Positions 12,300 through 23,200 of a stretch of DNA of 64,000 nucleotides are shown here, in pieces. The stretch comes from Sarcocystis neurona. Lineage: Eukaryota > Apicomplexa > Conoidasida > Eucoccidiorida > Sarcocystidae. Made by a program: the position numbers and the translations under genes. The DNA is taken from assembly GCA_000727475.1 (NCBI GenBank), contig KL647294.1, positions 3,876,743 through 3,940,742 on the forward strand. Direction: 5' to 3'. A model generated the notes under the pieces. It ran no database searches and was not told the DNA's origin. It worked only from the letters and a program-made list of their open reading frames with translations. Position 1 is the first letter of the stretch; every line of letters begins with the position of its first letter.

Positions 12300-13260
12300 G
12301 TACTCGAATATACACATACGTACATATGCGTACATTCATATACATATATATATGTGCTTTACACAGGAATATGCGGTAGACATATACTTGTATACACGTT
12401 CACATACGAGCCTATATATATACATATATATATATTATATACTTCACGCATGTATCATTCATTCACAAGTAGAGAGGAAATGTTATTTTTTTCTCCGTAG
12501 CTACGTACAGAGAAGAAACACGAAATACATACATGTTCACACATACATATATATATGTGTAGCACGTGTTGTCCACGAAAATATACACACACAGATATAT
12601 ATGTCATACTTGCTGTCCAAGAAAGGATGCACATATTTATACACCCATATACATATATATATGTATGTATCACTTTCTGTTCAAGGAAGGATATACAAGT
12701 GTATATATATATGTGTATGTGGCAGTTGCTGTCCACGTAGGTCGGGAAGAGCAACGCCGAAGAAGTATCGCGGGGCACAGTCTCGTATACTTTTGAATGT
12801 ATACATGAACTTATCTATAATAGTAGAAGTGAATATATGGATATAGTTACATATACACAGAGAGGAGCATTCGTATACGCATATATCTTTCATCGGCGAC
12901 GCATGCGCCGTTTCCTTCACATATCGAGAGATACGTGGATGTAGGCGTAGACATGTGCCATTTATAGAGATATATATATGCATATATGTGTGAATTTCCC
13001 TATTTTAGCTGTCCTGGTGGCACAAATAGATATCCATTCGCTGGGACAAACACCCGCCTGGGCCATCAGAAAGGAGAAGGAGGACGTCCGTTTTTCCTCC
13101 TCAAGAACTCACACACACACACACAGAGAGAGAGAGAGATACGCGTGTACGTATATATGTACACAGACATATCTGTTTGTACATTTTTTTCAAGCAAAAA
13201 CACGTATTTGTGTCTATACATATAAATAAACACACAGGATACACGTGTATATATACACAG
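12300..13260. repeat. TATA/TACA/TGTA microsatellite-rich DNA
   Basis: Degenerate TA-rich repeats with three short related phrases near 12560, 12612 and 12724 (TTGCTGTCCA and similar followed by TATA steps), suggesting local duplication. No gene is seen. Confidence 0.7.
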
Positions 13261-13269
13261 ATGTGTCTG

Positions 13270-13850
13270 TATTGGATGTGGTGCGGATGTGTGACCCGCG
13301 CGGCGTGTTGAGGCAGTGGAGCGGCGGGGAGGAGGACGGAGGCAGAGGGAAACGACGGCCTTTTTTGAGTTTGAATAAATGCGGACGAGCAGAAAACAGA
13401 CGCGGAAAAAAGAGTCGTTGGCAGGCAGACAGGGAAGGAGACTGCGCAAGAGTTGCGGATTCTTGCTGCTGCCCGCGGTGCGTTGCGCTCGCCGGGGGGG
13501 GGCGCGTCTTCTGCCGTGCAGACGGGCGGCTCCTTTCTCTCCCAACCCCCGCCCGTTTGTCTCACTTCTGACTTTTTGTTCTCCTTCTCAGAAAAGGACT
13601 GATGCGGCATTCTCGCGGCAGCTTCCTGCCCTCCCAAATTGCGGGTCTCCTCTCCGCGCAGCACGGGAAGCAAAGACACTCCTCTCTTCAGCCGCCAACG
13701 CCGCAGCCTTCTCTTCCTCTATCTCTCCCTCGCCGTCTCTCTCCCTTTCTCTTCGTCCATTATTTCACCGCGTCCCTCCCAGTTCCGGCACGGGACGCGC
13801 GCTCCAGCACGGATGTGTGTGTGTGTGTGTGTGTGTGCGCGACGCGGCGC
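13270..13850. other. GC-rich non-repetitive stretch, no gene identified
   Basis: Both strands carry open frames over about 150 codons, but I recognise no motif. A GT run sits at 13812-13836. It could hold an exon of an unrecognised gene. Confidence 0.4.
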
Positions 13851-14980
13851 ATGCAGCAGCAGCAGCAGCAGGCGCACTGTAGGCACGGGGAGACAGACAC
13901 ACAGGGGCTGCGGCGATAGCAGGAGTTGCTGCTGCAGCAGAAACGGGACCGGCAGCCGCAGCAGCTACAGCAGCAGGAGAGAGACACACACTGGAGCCGC
14001 TCCGTTAAGAGTTGCTGCAGCTGCAGAAAAGAGAACAGCAGCAGCAACCACAGCAGCAGCTACACCAGCAGCAACTACAGCAGCAGCTACGCCAGCAGCA
14101 AGTACGCCAGCAGCAACTACAGCAGCAGTGTTGCTATAGGACTTGCTGGACTTGCTGCAGCAGAAACAATAGCAGCAGATGCGCGAGCATGGGCGCCACA
14201 GGGTTCACGTAAGAGAGCAGTTGCCACGCTAGAGGCTCGAGCAGCAGCATACTTCTTCTTTTTGGCATGTAGAGCAAAGATACTTCAAGATCCCGTGCAC
14301 ATTAACAAGACACCGTTTTTACGAGGGAACCACTGTTTTTGTGTGGCCTAGTGCACTAAGAAATAACGGAACTATACAAATGGATGGAGTTTAGCAGCAT
14401 CGACCCACCCCCAGCAGCAGCTACGTCGGCAAGAAGCAGCAGATGCAGCAGCACGAACAGCAGCCACACATTTGCAGCAGCAGCAGCAGCAGCAGGTGCT
14501 GCTGCAGTAGCAGGAACAGCAGCCACGCATCATCATCACCATCAGCAGCAGGGACAGCAACCCTATATTAGCAGGAGGAGCAGCCACGTCGGCAGAAGCG
14601 GCAGCTGCAGCAGCAGGCACACCAGGGCGAGCAGCAGCAGAGTCGCAGTAACAACATGCGTTACAGCAACAGGAGGAGGGGCCATCTCATCAGCAGCAGC
14701 AGCAGGCAGACCAGGGCGAGCAGCAGCAGAGTCGCAGGAACAAGATGCGTTGCACGCTCATCCACACCGCAGCAGAACACCCCTGTCAGCCCAGAAGCAG
14801 AAGCGGCAGCCGCAGACGCGGCGCCCGCAGCAGAAACAGCCACAGCTCGCAATAGCAACAGCAACAACACAGACACGCCGGCAGCCACAGCACATACACA
14901 CGGCAGCACCAGCAGCAAGAGCAGCAGCAGTACCGGCACAGGACATCAACCCCACATGAAAACGCGGCTTCGTCCGCACA
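13850..14980. repeat. CAG (plus) / CTG (minus) trinucleotide block
   Basis: Dense interrupted CAG repeats on the plus strand, with a CAGCAGCAACTA-like array at about 14036-14130. All frames are open. By the pattern seen in the two tRNA genes, CTG on the minus strand would suit the end of a minus-strand intron, but no exon was found beside it. Confidence 0.75.
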
Positions 14981-15199
14981 CGCGGAGAAGAGTTTCTCGC
15001 GACGTTCTTTGCAAATTTGACTTCAGAAAGACGCGCACTCCCGCAGTTAGCTCTCCACTTAATAGACCCACGTATGTGTCTGTACAAAAGATATACAGTT
15101 GTGGACCCTGGCAGACATTAGTAGTACCCATCATATTTCCATATGCAATATCAATCGCTAGACGTATACAACGGTGTACATACGTACCCGCCGACATCT

Positions 15200-15424
15200 G
15201 TAACCGTCCACGCCTCCACGTCTACACACATACACATATATATATATATGGATATATAAATGTATTACATGACTATGTAGAGACGTAAATATACGTATAT
15301 ATGTACATGTAGACATATGTAACCACATACTTGCCTGCATATCTATACATACACATGTATTATATACGAGGATGCGCAAGAGTGTACGTGAGCCGTGTAG
15401 ACGTTGAAGGTACACACACACACG

Positions 15425-15472
<48 letters not shown>

Positions 15473-15475
15473 CTA
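15200..15475. repeat. TA microsatellites flanking an assembly gap
   Basis: The last 60 bases before the gap are almost pure TA steps. Confidence 0.85.
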
Positions 15476-16152
15476 NNNNNNNNNNNNNNNNNNNNNNNNN
15501 NNNNNNNNNNNNNNNNNNNNNNNNNNNNNNNNNNNNNNNNNNNNNNNNNNNNNNNNNNNNNNNNNNNNNNNNNNNNNNNNNNNNNNNNNNNNNNNNNNNN
15601 NNNNNNNNNNNNNNNNNNNNNNNNNNNNNNNNNNNNNNNNNNNNNNNNNNNNNNNNNNNNNNNNNNNNNNNNNNNNNNNNNNNNNNNNNNNNNNNNNNNN
15701 NNNNNNNNNNNNNNNNNNNNNNNNNNNNNNNNNNNNNNNNNNNNNNNNNNNNNNNNNNNNNNNNNNNNNNNNNNNNNNNNNNNNNNNNNNNNNNNNNNNN
15801 NNNNNNNNNNNNNNNNNNNNNNNNNNNNNNNNNNNNNNNNNNNNNNNNNNNNNNNNNNNNNNNNNNNNNNNNNNNNNNNNNNNNNNNNNNNNNNNNNNNN
15901 NNNNNNNNNNNNNNNNNNNNNNNNNNNNNNNNNNNNNNNNNNNNNNNNNNNNNNNNNNNNNNNNNNNNNNNNNNNNNNNNNNNNNNNNNNNNNNNNNNNN
16001 NNNNNNNNNNNNNNNNNNNNNNNNNNNNNNNNNNNNNNNNNNNNNNNNNNNNNNNNNNNNNNNNNNNNNNNNNNNNNNNNNNNNNNNNNNNNNNNNNNNN
16101 NNNNNNNNNNNNNNNNNNNNNNNNNNNNNNNNNNNNNNNNNNNNNNNNNNNN
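15476..16152. other. Assembly gap (677 N)
   Basis: Unknown bases, with TA dinucleotide runs on both edges; the array probably prevented assembly. Open frames drawn through the gap are meaningless. Confidence 0.99.
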
Positions 16153-16156
16153 CTAC

Positions 16157-16190
<34 letters not shown>

Positions 16191-16587
16191 AGGACTGGGA
16201 AAGCAACCATACATGATTTTAGAGCGAGCACATTTGATATATATCTACAGGTCAATGCAAGTTGGAAAGTATGTCAGAGGATACTAAGAGCCGCTAATAT
16301 ACAATCACCCAAGATAAATTTATCTATCGCAGGTTGGGTCAACTGTCCGCTTATATTATATAGATCACGTGGATACGTGTAACACTGTTGATGTGTAAGG
16401 CTCTATCCGCGCATATAGGGGTGTGTGTGCGTTTGGTGAATACTGTGGAGATCTCTTGATAATTGACAAAGTTGCACCTTTGTGAGGCGCGCACTGGCTC
16501 TGTATCTCGCAGTTAGTAATGGAGCAGCAAATCTAAGACGCACTGATGGCAGCTCCGGGAGAGAGACCTGGCTTTGTTAGGCGGTTG

Positions 16588-16876
16588 AGCAGAACTGCGT
16601 ACGACTATTAGGCACTCTGTTCTCCGTTTGAAGAAAGCAACTTTTCTACCACTACGTAGTCTTGAGAGAAACTTTTCCTATTAGCAGAATTGCCTACGAC
16701 TATTCTGCACTCTGTTCTCAGTTTGGAAAAACCGGTTACTCTACCACTAGGTATTCTTGAGAGAAACTGTTTCTCTACTAGCAGAGCTGCCTACGACTCT
16801 TGGGCACTTTGTTCTCCGTTTGAAAAAAACGGCTTTTCTACCACTGGGTACACTTGAGGAAAACTGTTTTTCTATT
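16588..16876. repeat. Three tandem copies of a 96-bp unit
   Basis: Copies start near 16588, 16684 and 16780. Each begins AGCAGA.(C/T)TGC.TACGACT and runs through a GTTCTC.GTTTG phrase and a TCTACCACT phrase to an AGAAACT or AAAACTG phrase. The copies differ at many positions, so the duplication is old. Confidence 0.85.
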
Positions 16877-17238
16877 ATCTTGTGCTTCTTTGGTACCACT
16901 GCCGCACTGTGTATCAGTAAATGACTGCTGGCCTGTTTTGCAGCTCCACAAACGGAACTCTTCTGACGTACGGATAGACACACACGTACACGTCTATGTC
17001 CGCGCTCTGAGCGAATATTTCTGTAGTCCGGATTATTGATTTAATAAGAAATATACATGTATATAAACTCCAGCATATCTGCACTTGTGACGCGTACATC
17101 TTGATCTACGAAACTGGCATTCGTGCCCAGGAAGGCCCCATTTGTCCACGCGAAGAAATCAATTATTGAAGTGTGCTGGCCAGAAGCGTGTCCCCTTTTT
17201 TGTAGTTTTGGGAAAATTCTTCCGTCTGTGTTTGTGTC

Positions 17239-17745
17239 GTGATGACAACCCAGGGAAAAGTGTCAACTGTTTGTCCGCCAGTGGAGAGGTTTGCGCCGGA
17301 CAAAGAAAGGCACTTTTTGAGAAATATTCGCCACCAGACTTCCAATGGAAACGAGAAGATTTCCGTTGCGGCAAGGAAAGTGATTCATTTCAACCGTCCC
17401 AAAAATTGTAGAGAGCCTTCACCTTTCACAAATGTGCAAGTGCTGCCTGTCGTCTGCCAGAGCGAGAGAAGAGCCTTAGCACTCGTGCGAAAAAGTGAGA
17501 CAGACACGTTTGTACATGGCGTTGCTGCGCTGCCCTCCACACAGGCGACTCTCCCCGTCGAAGAAGAAAAAGAAGTGTGGAAGCGAAGAAGAATACCCTG
17601 GCGAAATGCCGCCGTCGTCACTCGTGCTGCGCACAGGCGAAAATGTGCCTGTGTCAACATTCTCGAGAGGAAAAGTGTGTATGGCAGCTACGACTCTCCC
17701 ACTGCAGAGGATGCGCCTCTCGCTTCTGTGTCACCAAGGGAATAG
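17239..17745 (+). CDS. Hypothetical open frame, 168 codons
   Basis: The longest frame of the 16.2-18.1 kb island has ordinary amino acid composition, unlike the homopolymer frames around it. Overlapping frames on the same strand are also open. No domain, signal peptide or membrane segment is recognised. It may be an exon of an unknown gene or chance. Confidence 0.15.
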   Translation: MMTTQGKVSTVCPPVERFAPDKERHFLRNIRHQTSNGNEKISVAARKVIHFNRPKNCREPSPFTNVQVLPVVCQSERRALALVRKSETDTFVHGVAALPSTQATLPVEEEKEVWKRRRIPWRNAAVVTRAAHRRKCACVNILERKSVYGSYDSPTAEDAPLASVSPRE

Positions 17746-17804
17746 CAAGGAATTTTGGTGTGCAACTGCAAGGGCAAATGTTCAATACACTTCTGCGGCT
17801 ATAC

Positions 17805-18003
17805 AACCAACCCGTTTTTGTGAAGGAAGCTCTGCGTTTCTTTACCAGCATGGGCTAAAGAAAACGGCGCTAGACAACCGACCAATTTTTGCGAAGGAAG
17901 CTCTGCGTTTCTTTACTAGCTGGAGGGAGCGGGGCTATACAACCAAACCGTTTTTGTGAAGGAAGCTCCGCGTTTCTTTACCACCATGGGCTATAGGAAG
18001 CGG
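17805..18003. repeat. Three diverged copies of a 64-73-bp unit
   Basis: The phrase GTGAAGGAAGCTCTGCGTTT recurs near 17819, 17892 and 17956, each copy preceded by CCGTTTTT or CAATTTTT and followed by CTTTACCA or CTTTACTA. In one frame it encodes KEALRFFTS, but the copies fall in different frames, so coding is not supported. Confidence 0.8.
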
Positions 18004-18059
18004 AAGCTGCGCAGATGTTCTGCGCGCAGTCTTCATCTTTCTCCCAGTCTGTCATGTGT

Positions 18060-18996
18060 GTGTATATATATATGTACACATGTGCGGACGATTACGTGAG
18101 AGTATCTATATTACCTATTTTGACACATGTAAATATGTTAGGTACACGTGGGTGCATTTATCAACCACACAAAGAGATATTTAATTGCTAAATCTATACG
18201 TGTAGAAGTGATATTAGTGTGACGTCTCAGGTACGAAACGTGTTACTCTTCATTTTTTTAGGCCTTGGCTATGGAATTTTCGTCTTTGCAGCCGCAACGG
18301 GGAGGAAGGGCGGGAAACGAGGGTGATACGCGAAGACAAGACCGCTACGCAGCACTTCTCTGCCAACGTGTGTGTTCGAACAAGTCAAAAGCGGCGCCGC
18401 AGCGCGTTTTCCGCCCGCAGCAAACAGGGTTTTCCACTTGTAGGCAAGCAGATGCAGCTGCAGCTGCAGCTAAGTAGACAAACGCTTCTGTTGCTCAACA
18501 GTACAGACACACCTATGTATATATGTATATATGGAGAGAGGAGACATACCAACAGATATGGGTGCACACTATTTGTACACAAACACAGGGAGATACAGTA
18601 GTTTCATTATACCTAGACAATAGAATTATATGTGCCATAGAAACACAAAGACATTTCCTTGTGGTTACTACACTGTACAGCAAATACACACGCAAATATA
18701 GAATTCCTAGACTTGTTAAAATACGTGCCGAGTCAGCGTCTTCCTGCTCACGCAAAAGCTTCTTCTAAACTTCTCCGTCGTGTGCACGCATATAAGGAGA
18801 GAGAAGAAAAGAAGGGACAGAAATAAGCCGCCCCTCTACGAATCTATCTAGACATGTAGGGAGAATTAATGCGTACAGAAACGTACACGTAGGGAGAAAC
18901 ATACACATACAGATGTCATGGTAGTTGAAGTTTGTGTGGCCTACTACTCACGAAAAACGCTTCTTTTGACTTCTTCTGCTTACGTATTCATAGACT

Positions 18997-19039
<43 letters not shown>

Positions 19040-19660
19040 GTGGATATACACGTGTGTATAAGGTGGTGTCTATACACCAAAAATCGCACACACGTATATG
19101 CACAAACATGATGGTGTACATTTAGGTGTATGTAAACCCACGATCATGCGTATTTATTCATACGTGTGTTTGCAAGCGTGTATACGCCCATAGGCTTGCA
19201 CGTAAAAATGGGTACGAGTGTGTACGCAGCATTCTCAACAAATTTCTATGGAGAAATATATGCAGAAAAACCTCTGCGAGTTACACAAGTAATAAATGTG
19301 ACGATATGTGCGCACTCAGAGACGGTCGTGCGTTTTAACGACTTCGCTCTGGTCGCCGTTCTGCCGGCCAAACTTTTTTCCTGCTGCGGTACTTTGCTGC
19401 TGGTGCAGCGACGTGGACACCCGACGCGCCGTCGACTTTGACGTGCGCGACGGACAAGTATCGGCAGCTAAAAAATTTTGCGTATCTTCGAAGAATATTT
19501 TTTATAGATTTTACGCCGTAACGTGTGCAGGATGACGTAAGATATTTTACTCAGCCCCTGGTGAGTGCCGCAGCTGCCGCAGTTGTCAACTTCTGCAGCA
19601 GCATCGCCTCCAAAGACGTTGCACAACCGAAGCCTCTCGAAAAAGTTGAACTGTCATCTT
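18060..19660. other. Mixed non-repetitive and TA-rich DNA, no gene identified
   Basis: TA and CT runs occur at about 18064-18074 and 19000-19040; the rest is unique sequence. It lies downstream of the TRM13 stop codon (minus strand) and may hold its terminator region. No conserved coding motif is seen. Confidence 0.45.
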
Positions 19661-20070
19661 GCCATCGCTGCTGCTGCTATCGCTGCTTCTATCTGCACGG
19701 CTCCTATACGGCTGCTGCTGCTATTGCTGCTGCTCCTGCTATTGCTGCTGCTGCTGCTATTGCTGCTGCTCCTGCTATTGCTGCTGCTGCTGCTATTGCT
19801 GCTGCTCCTGCTATTGCTGCTGCTGCTGCTATTGCTGCTGTTCCTGCTATTGCTGCTGCTGCTGCTAAGCTGGTCTTGCTGCGCCTGCTGGTCTTGTTGC
19901 TGCTGCTGTGCCGCTGCTGCTGTGCCGCTGCTGCTGCGATGCTCGCCAAGTAGACCTCTGCAGGCGCCTGCTGGTGGTGCTGCTGCTGCTTCTACCGGCT
20001 GCTCTCACGACGAGCCGGGGCTCCTTCTGCCACCACCACCTGCTGTTGGTACTGCTGCTGCTGTTCTTTG
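19660..20070. repeat. CTG array with 33-bp higher-order period
   Basis: From 19715 to 19866 a tandem array alternates TATTGCTGCTGCTCCTGC with TATTGCTGCTGCTGC on the plus strand, giving a 33-bp period that keeps all frames open. It lies just beyond the end of TRM13. Confidence 0.85.
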
Positions 20071-20102
20071 CTGCGGGGCAGTAGCAACAGGAGCAGGAAT
20101 TA

Positions 20103-20235
20103 TTAGGCAGAGGCAGACGGAGAGAGAGAAACGACTGCTGAACCAAGCAGAACAATGTTTTCAGGAGAAACAGCCGCAGAAGTGAAAGGTCGAAGCGACG
20201 TATCAGCAAATCCCACACGACGCATCCACCACACC
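20103..20235 (-). CDS. TRM13 last exon
   Basis: 133 bases ending in TAA at 20105-20103, immediately followed by a second TAA. It completes Arg, reads VWWMRRVGFADTSLRPF, then AVSPENIVLLGSAVV and a short Ser/Ala tail. The GF...L..F...SPEN.LL arrangement is the TRM13 C-terminal signature. Confidence 0.93.
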
Positions 20236-23200
20236 CTGCAGCAGCAGCAGCAAGCGCCACACACACACACCGCGAAAGAGAGCAACAACACGTTGCGACA
20301 TTCGCAGGGAGACCAGCAGCAGCAGAAGAGCAGCGGCAGAGGGAGGGACAGGGACGCGAAGGACGGCAGCAAGAGAGACGGAGTCGCAGCAGGTACTGCA
20401 GCAGCACAGGAACTCAAAGTCGGGTCGGCAGCAAGGGTGCCAGCAGCAGCAAGAGAGCTGCAGGAGACGCAGGTCGCAGCGAAACGCACGGCATCAGCGG
20501 CGGCGCGTGACAAGTACACAGACCCCATTGTGCGTCGAAGAGAGGGGCGGCAGCAGCACGGGCACTTTGTGGGAGAGCGCCGCAGCAGCAGAAGTACGTC
20601 GAGCAGGGCGCCGGCGAGAAGTGAAGCAGCAACAACAGCAAAGACGCAGCAGCAAAGACGCAGCAGCAAGGAGGCAGCAGCAAGGAGGCAGCAGCAAGGA
20701 CACAGCAGCAAGGACACAGCAGCAAGGACACAGCAGCAAGGACACAGCAGCAAGGACACAGCAGCAAGGACACAGCAGCAAGGACACAGCAGCAAGGACG
20801 CAGCGGCAAAGAAGCAGGACCGCAGGAAGAGAGGCAGGAGCAGTTCTCCGTGGGAAGGCGAGGGAGAAGGACGCAGAAGCCAAGGCGCGGGAAGGAGAGG
20901 AGAAGAAAAGAGGAAAGAGAGTGGCAGAAAAGCCAGAGAGGAGGGGGAATCGGTGACGGCGAGTGCGAGGGGAGAAAAGAAAGAAGAAGGAGAAGGAGAA
21001 GACGGAGCGTTCTGACAAGAAAGGACAGACGAAGGAAGGGGCCGGCAGAAGGAAATGGAAAAAAAGGGGGAGAAAGTAAGAAAGAGACGCTCGCGGGCGA
21101 CAAGAGAAGTGAGAGGCAGCCAGAGAGAAAGAGGGAAACGAAGGGACGGAAAGAGGAGGACATCCGCCGTGCATGCAACAAACGACGAAGAGACACACAC
21201 ACAGAGAGACAGATACAAACACAGAAAAAGTGCGACGCAGAAGAAGAAGAGGAAGAGGGGGAGAAGAGGTGGAAGGGGGAAGATGTGAAGAAGACGTGGA
21301 AGAAGGGGCAGGTGAGAAGGAGAAGAGAAGGGAGAACAGGAAGAGGAAGAGAAGAGTTGCGGAAGAAGAGGAGAAGGAAGGAGAGGAAAAGGAACAGGGA
21401 GAAGATGAAGAAAAGAGGAAGAGGATGGGGTAGAAGAATAAGAGGACAGGGCAGAAGATGAAGAAGAGCAGAAGGAGGAAGGGCAGAAGAAGACGAAGAG
21501 AAGAGGAAAGGGTAGAAAAGACGGGGAAGACGAAGAGAAGAGTTGCGGAAGAAGAGAGGAAGACGAAGGAGTGGAGGAGGAGAAGAGGAAGAGGAAGAGG
21601 TGGAAGGGTAGAAGAAGAAGAAGACGAAGAAGAGAAGAGGGGGAAGAAGGGGCAGAAGATGAAGAAGAGGATGGGGCAGAAGATGAGGGAGAGGAAGAAG
21701 AAGAAGAGGAGGTAGCAGAAGAGAAGAGGAAGAGGTGGTGGGAGGGCAGAAGAAGAGGAAGAAGATGATGAAGGGGCAGAAAAGACGAAGAAGAGAGGAA
21801 GACGAAGAAGAGGACGAAGAAGGAGAAGAAGAGGGAGAGAAGGGGGAAGGGGCAGGTGAGGAGAAGAAGAAGAAGAGGGGAGGGGGACGGGACGGGGCAG
21901 AAAAGATGAAGAACAGGAGAAGAGTTGTGGAAGAAGGGGCAAATTCGAAGAGGGGGAGAAGAAGACGAAGAGAAGAGGGTGGGGCAGCAGAGATGAAGAG
22001 AAGAGTTGTGGAAGACGAAGAGGAAGAAGAGGAGGTGGAAGGGGGCCGAAGAAGAAGATGAAGACGAAAAGGATGGGGTAGAAGAAGAATACGAGGAAGA
22101 GGGGGGGACGGGACGGGACGGGGGGCAGATGATGAAGAGAAGAGGGGGAGAGGAAGAGGAAGAGGTGGATGAAGAAGAAGAAGAAGAGGAAGGGGCACAA
22201 AAAAGAGGAGGAAGAAGCCGAAGAGAAAAGAGGAAAAGAGGAAGAGGGGCAGATGATGAAGAAGAGAAGAGGTGCACGAAGAGAGGAAAAGGGGGAAAAA
22301 TGAAAGACGAAGAAGAAGAAGAAGAGGTGGTGGTGGTGGCCTACTAGAGAAGAGTTGTGGAAAGGGGGTAGAAGAAGAAGAAGGGGGAGGAGGAGATGTG
22401 AAGAGGACGAGGAAGAGGTGGATGAAGAAGATGAAGAAGAGAAGAGGAAAGGGTAGAAGAAGAGAAGAGGAAAGGGGAGAAGAAGAGAAAAGGAAGAGGA
22501 AAAGGAAGAAGAGGAGGTGGAAGGGGGCAGAAGATGAAGAAGAGGTGGACGAAGAGAAAAGAGGAAGGAGAAGAGGAGGAAAGGGAAGGGGGAGGAGGAG
22601 GAGAAGAAGAGGAAGGGGAGACGAGGAAGGGGCAGAAGATGGAGAGGAAGAAGAAGAAGAGGGAAAGGAGGAAGGGGAAAAGGTGGAAGAAGAAGAAGAG
22701 GAATAGAGAAGAGGAGGGGCAGATGAAAAAGAAGAAGAAGAGGGAAAGGAGGAAGGGGCAGCACAGATGAAGAGAAGAGTTGTGGAAGAAGGGGCATAGA
22801 TGTGAAGAAGAGAAGAAGAAAAGAGGGGGAAGACGATGATGAAAAGGGGCAGAAAAAAGACGACGAAGAGGAGGAGGAAGGAGACGAGGAGGGAAAAGGG
22901 GAGAAAGAAAAGACGAGGAAGAAGACGAAGAGAAAAGAAGAGCAGCAGACGAGGGGGAAGAGAAGAAGAAGAAGAAGAGGACGAGGAAATGAGGAGGGAC
23001 AGATGGAGAAGAGAAGAGGAAGACGCAGAAGAAAAAGAGGAAGGGTAGAAAAGAATAAGAGGAAGAAGGGCAGAAAAAAAAGACGAAGACGATCGGGCAG
23101 ATGATGATGGAGAAAAAGAAGAGGAAGGGTCGAAGAAGAAAAAACACAAAACGGAGGAGGCGGACGAGGAGGAGGACGCGGACCAGGAGGAGGAGGAGGA

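Larger units (their letters stand above)
16196..18060. other. Repeat-poor island with two tandem duplications, no gene identified
   Basis: This 1.9-kb island lacks CAG and TA repeats. It holds the two triplicated segments listed separately. Open frames exist, for example 17239-17745 on the plus strand (168 codons, mixed composition), but no known motif or convincing splice site was found. Confidence 0.45.

Noticed and set aside
15331..16287. Open frames running across the N gap
   Set aside because: They consist mostly of unknown residues with TA-repeat ends.
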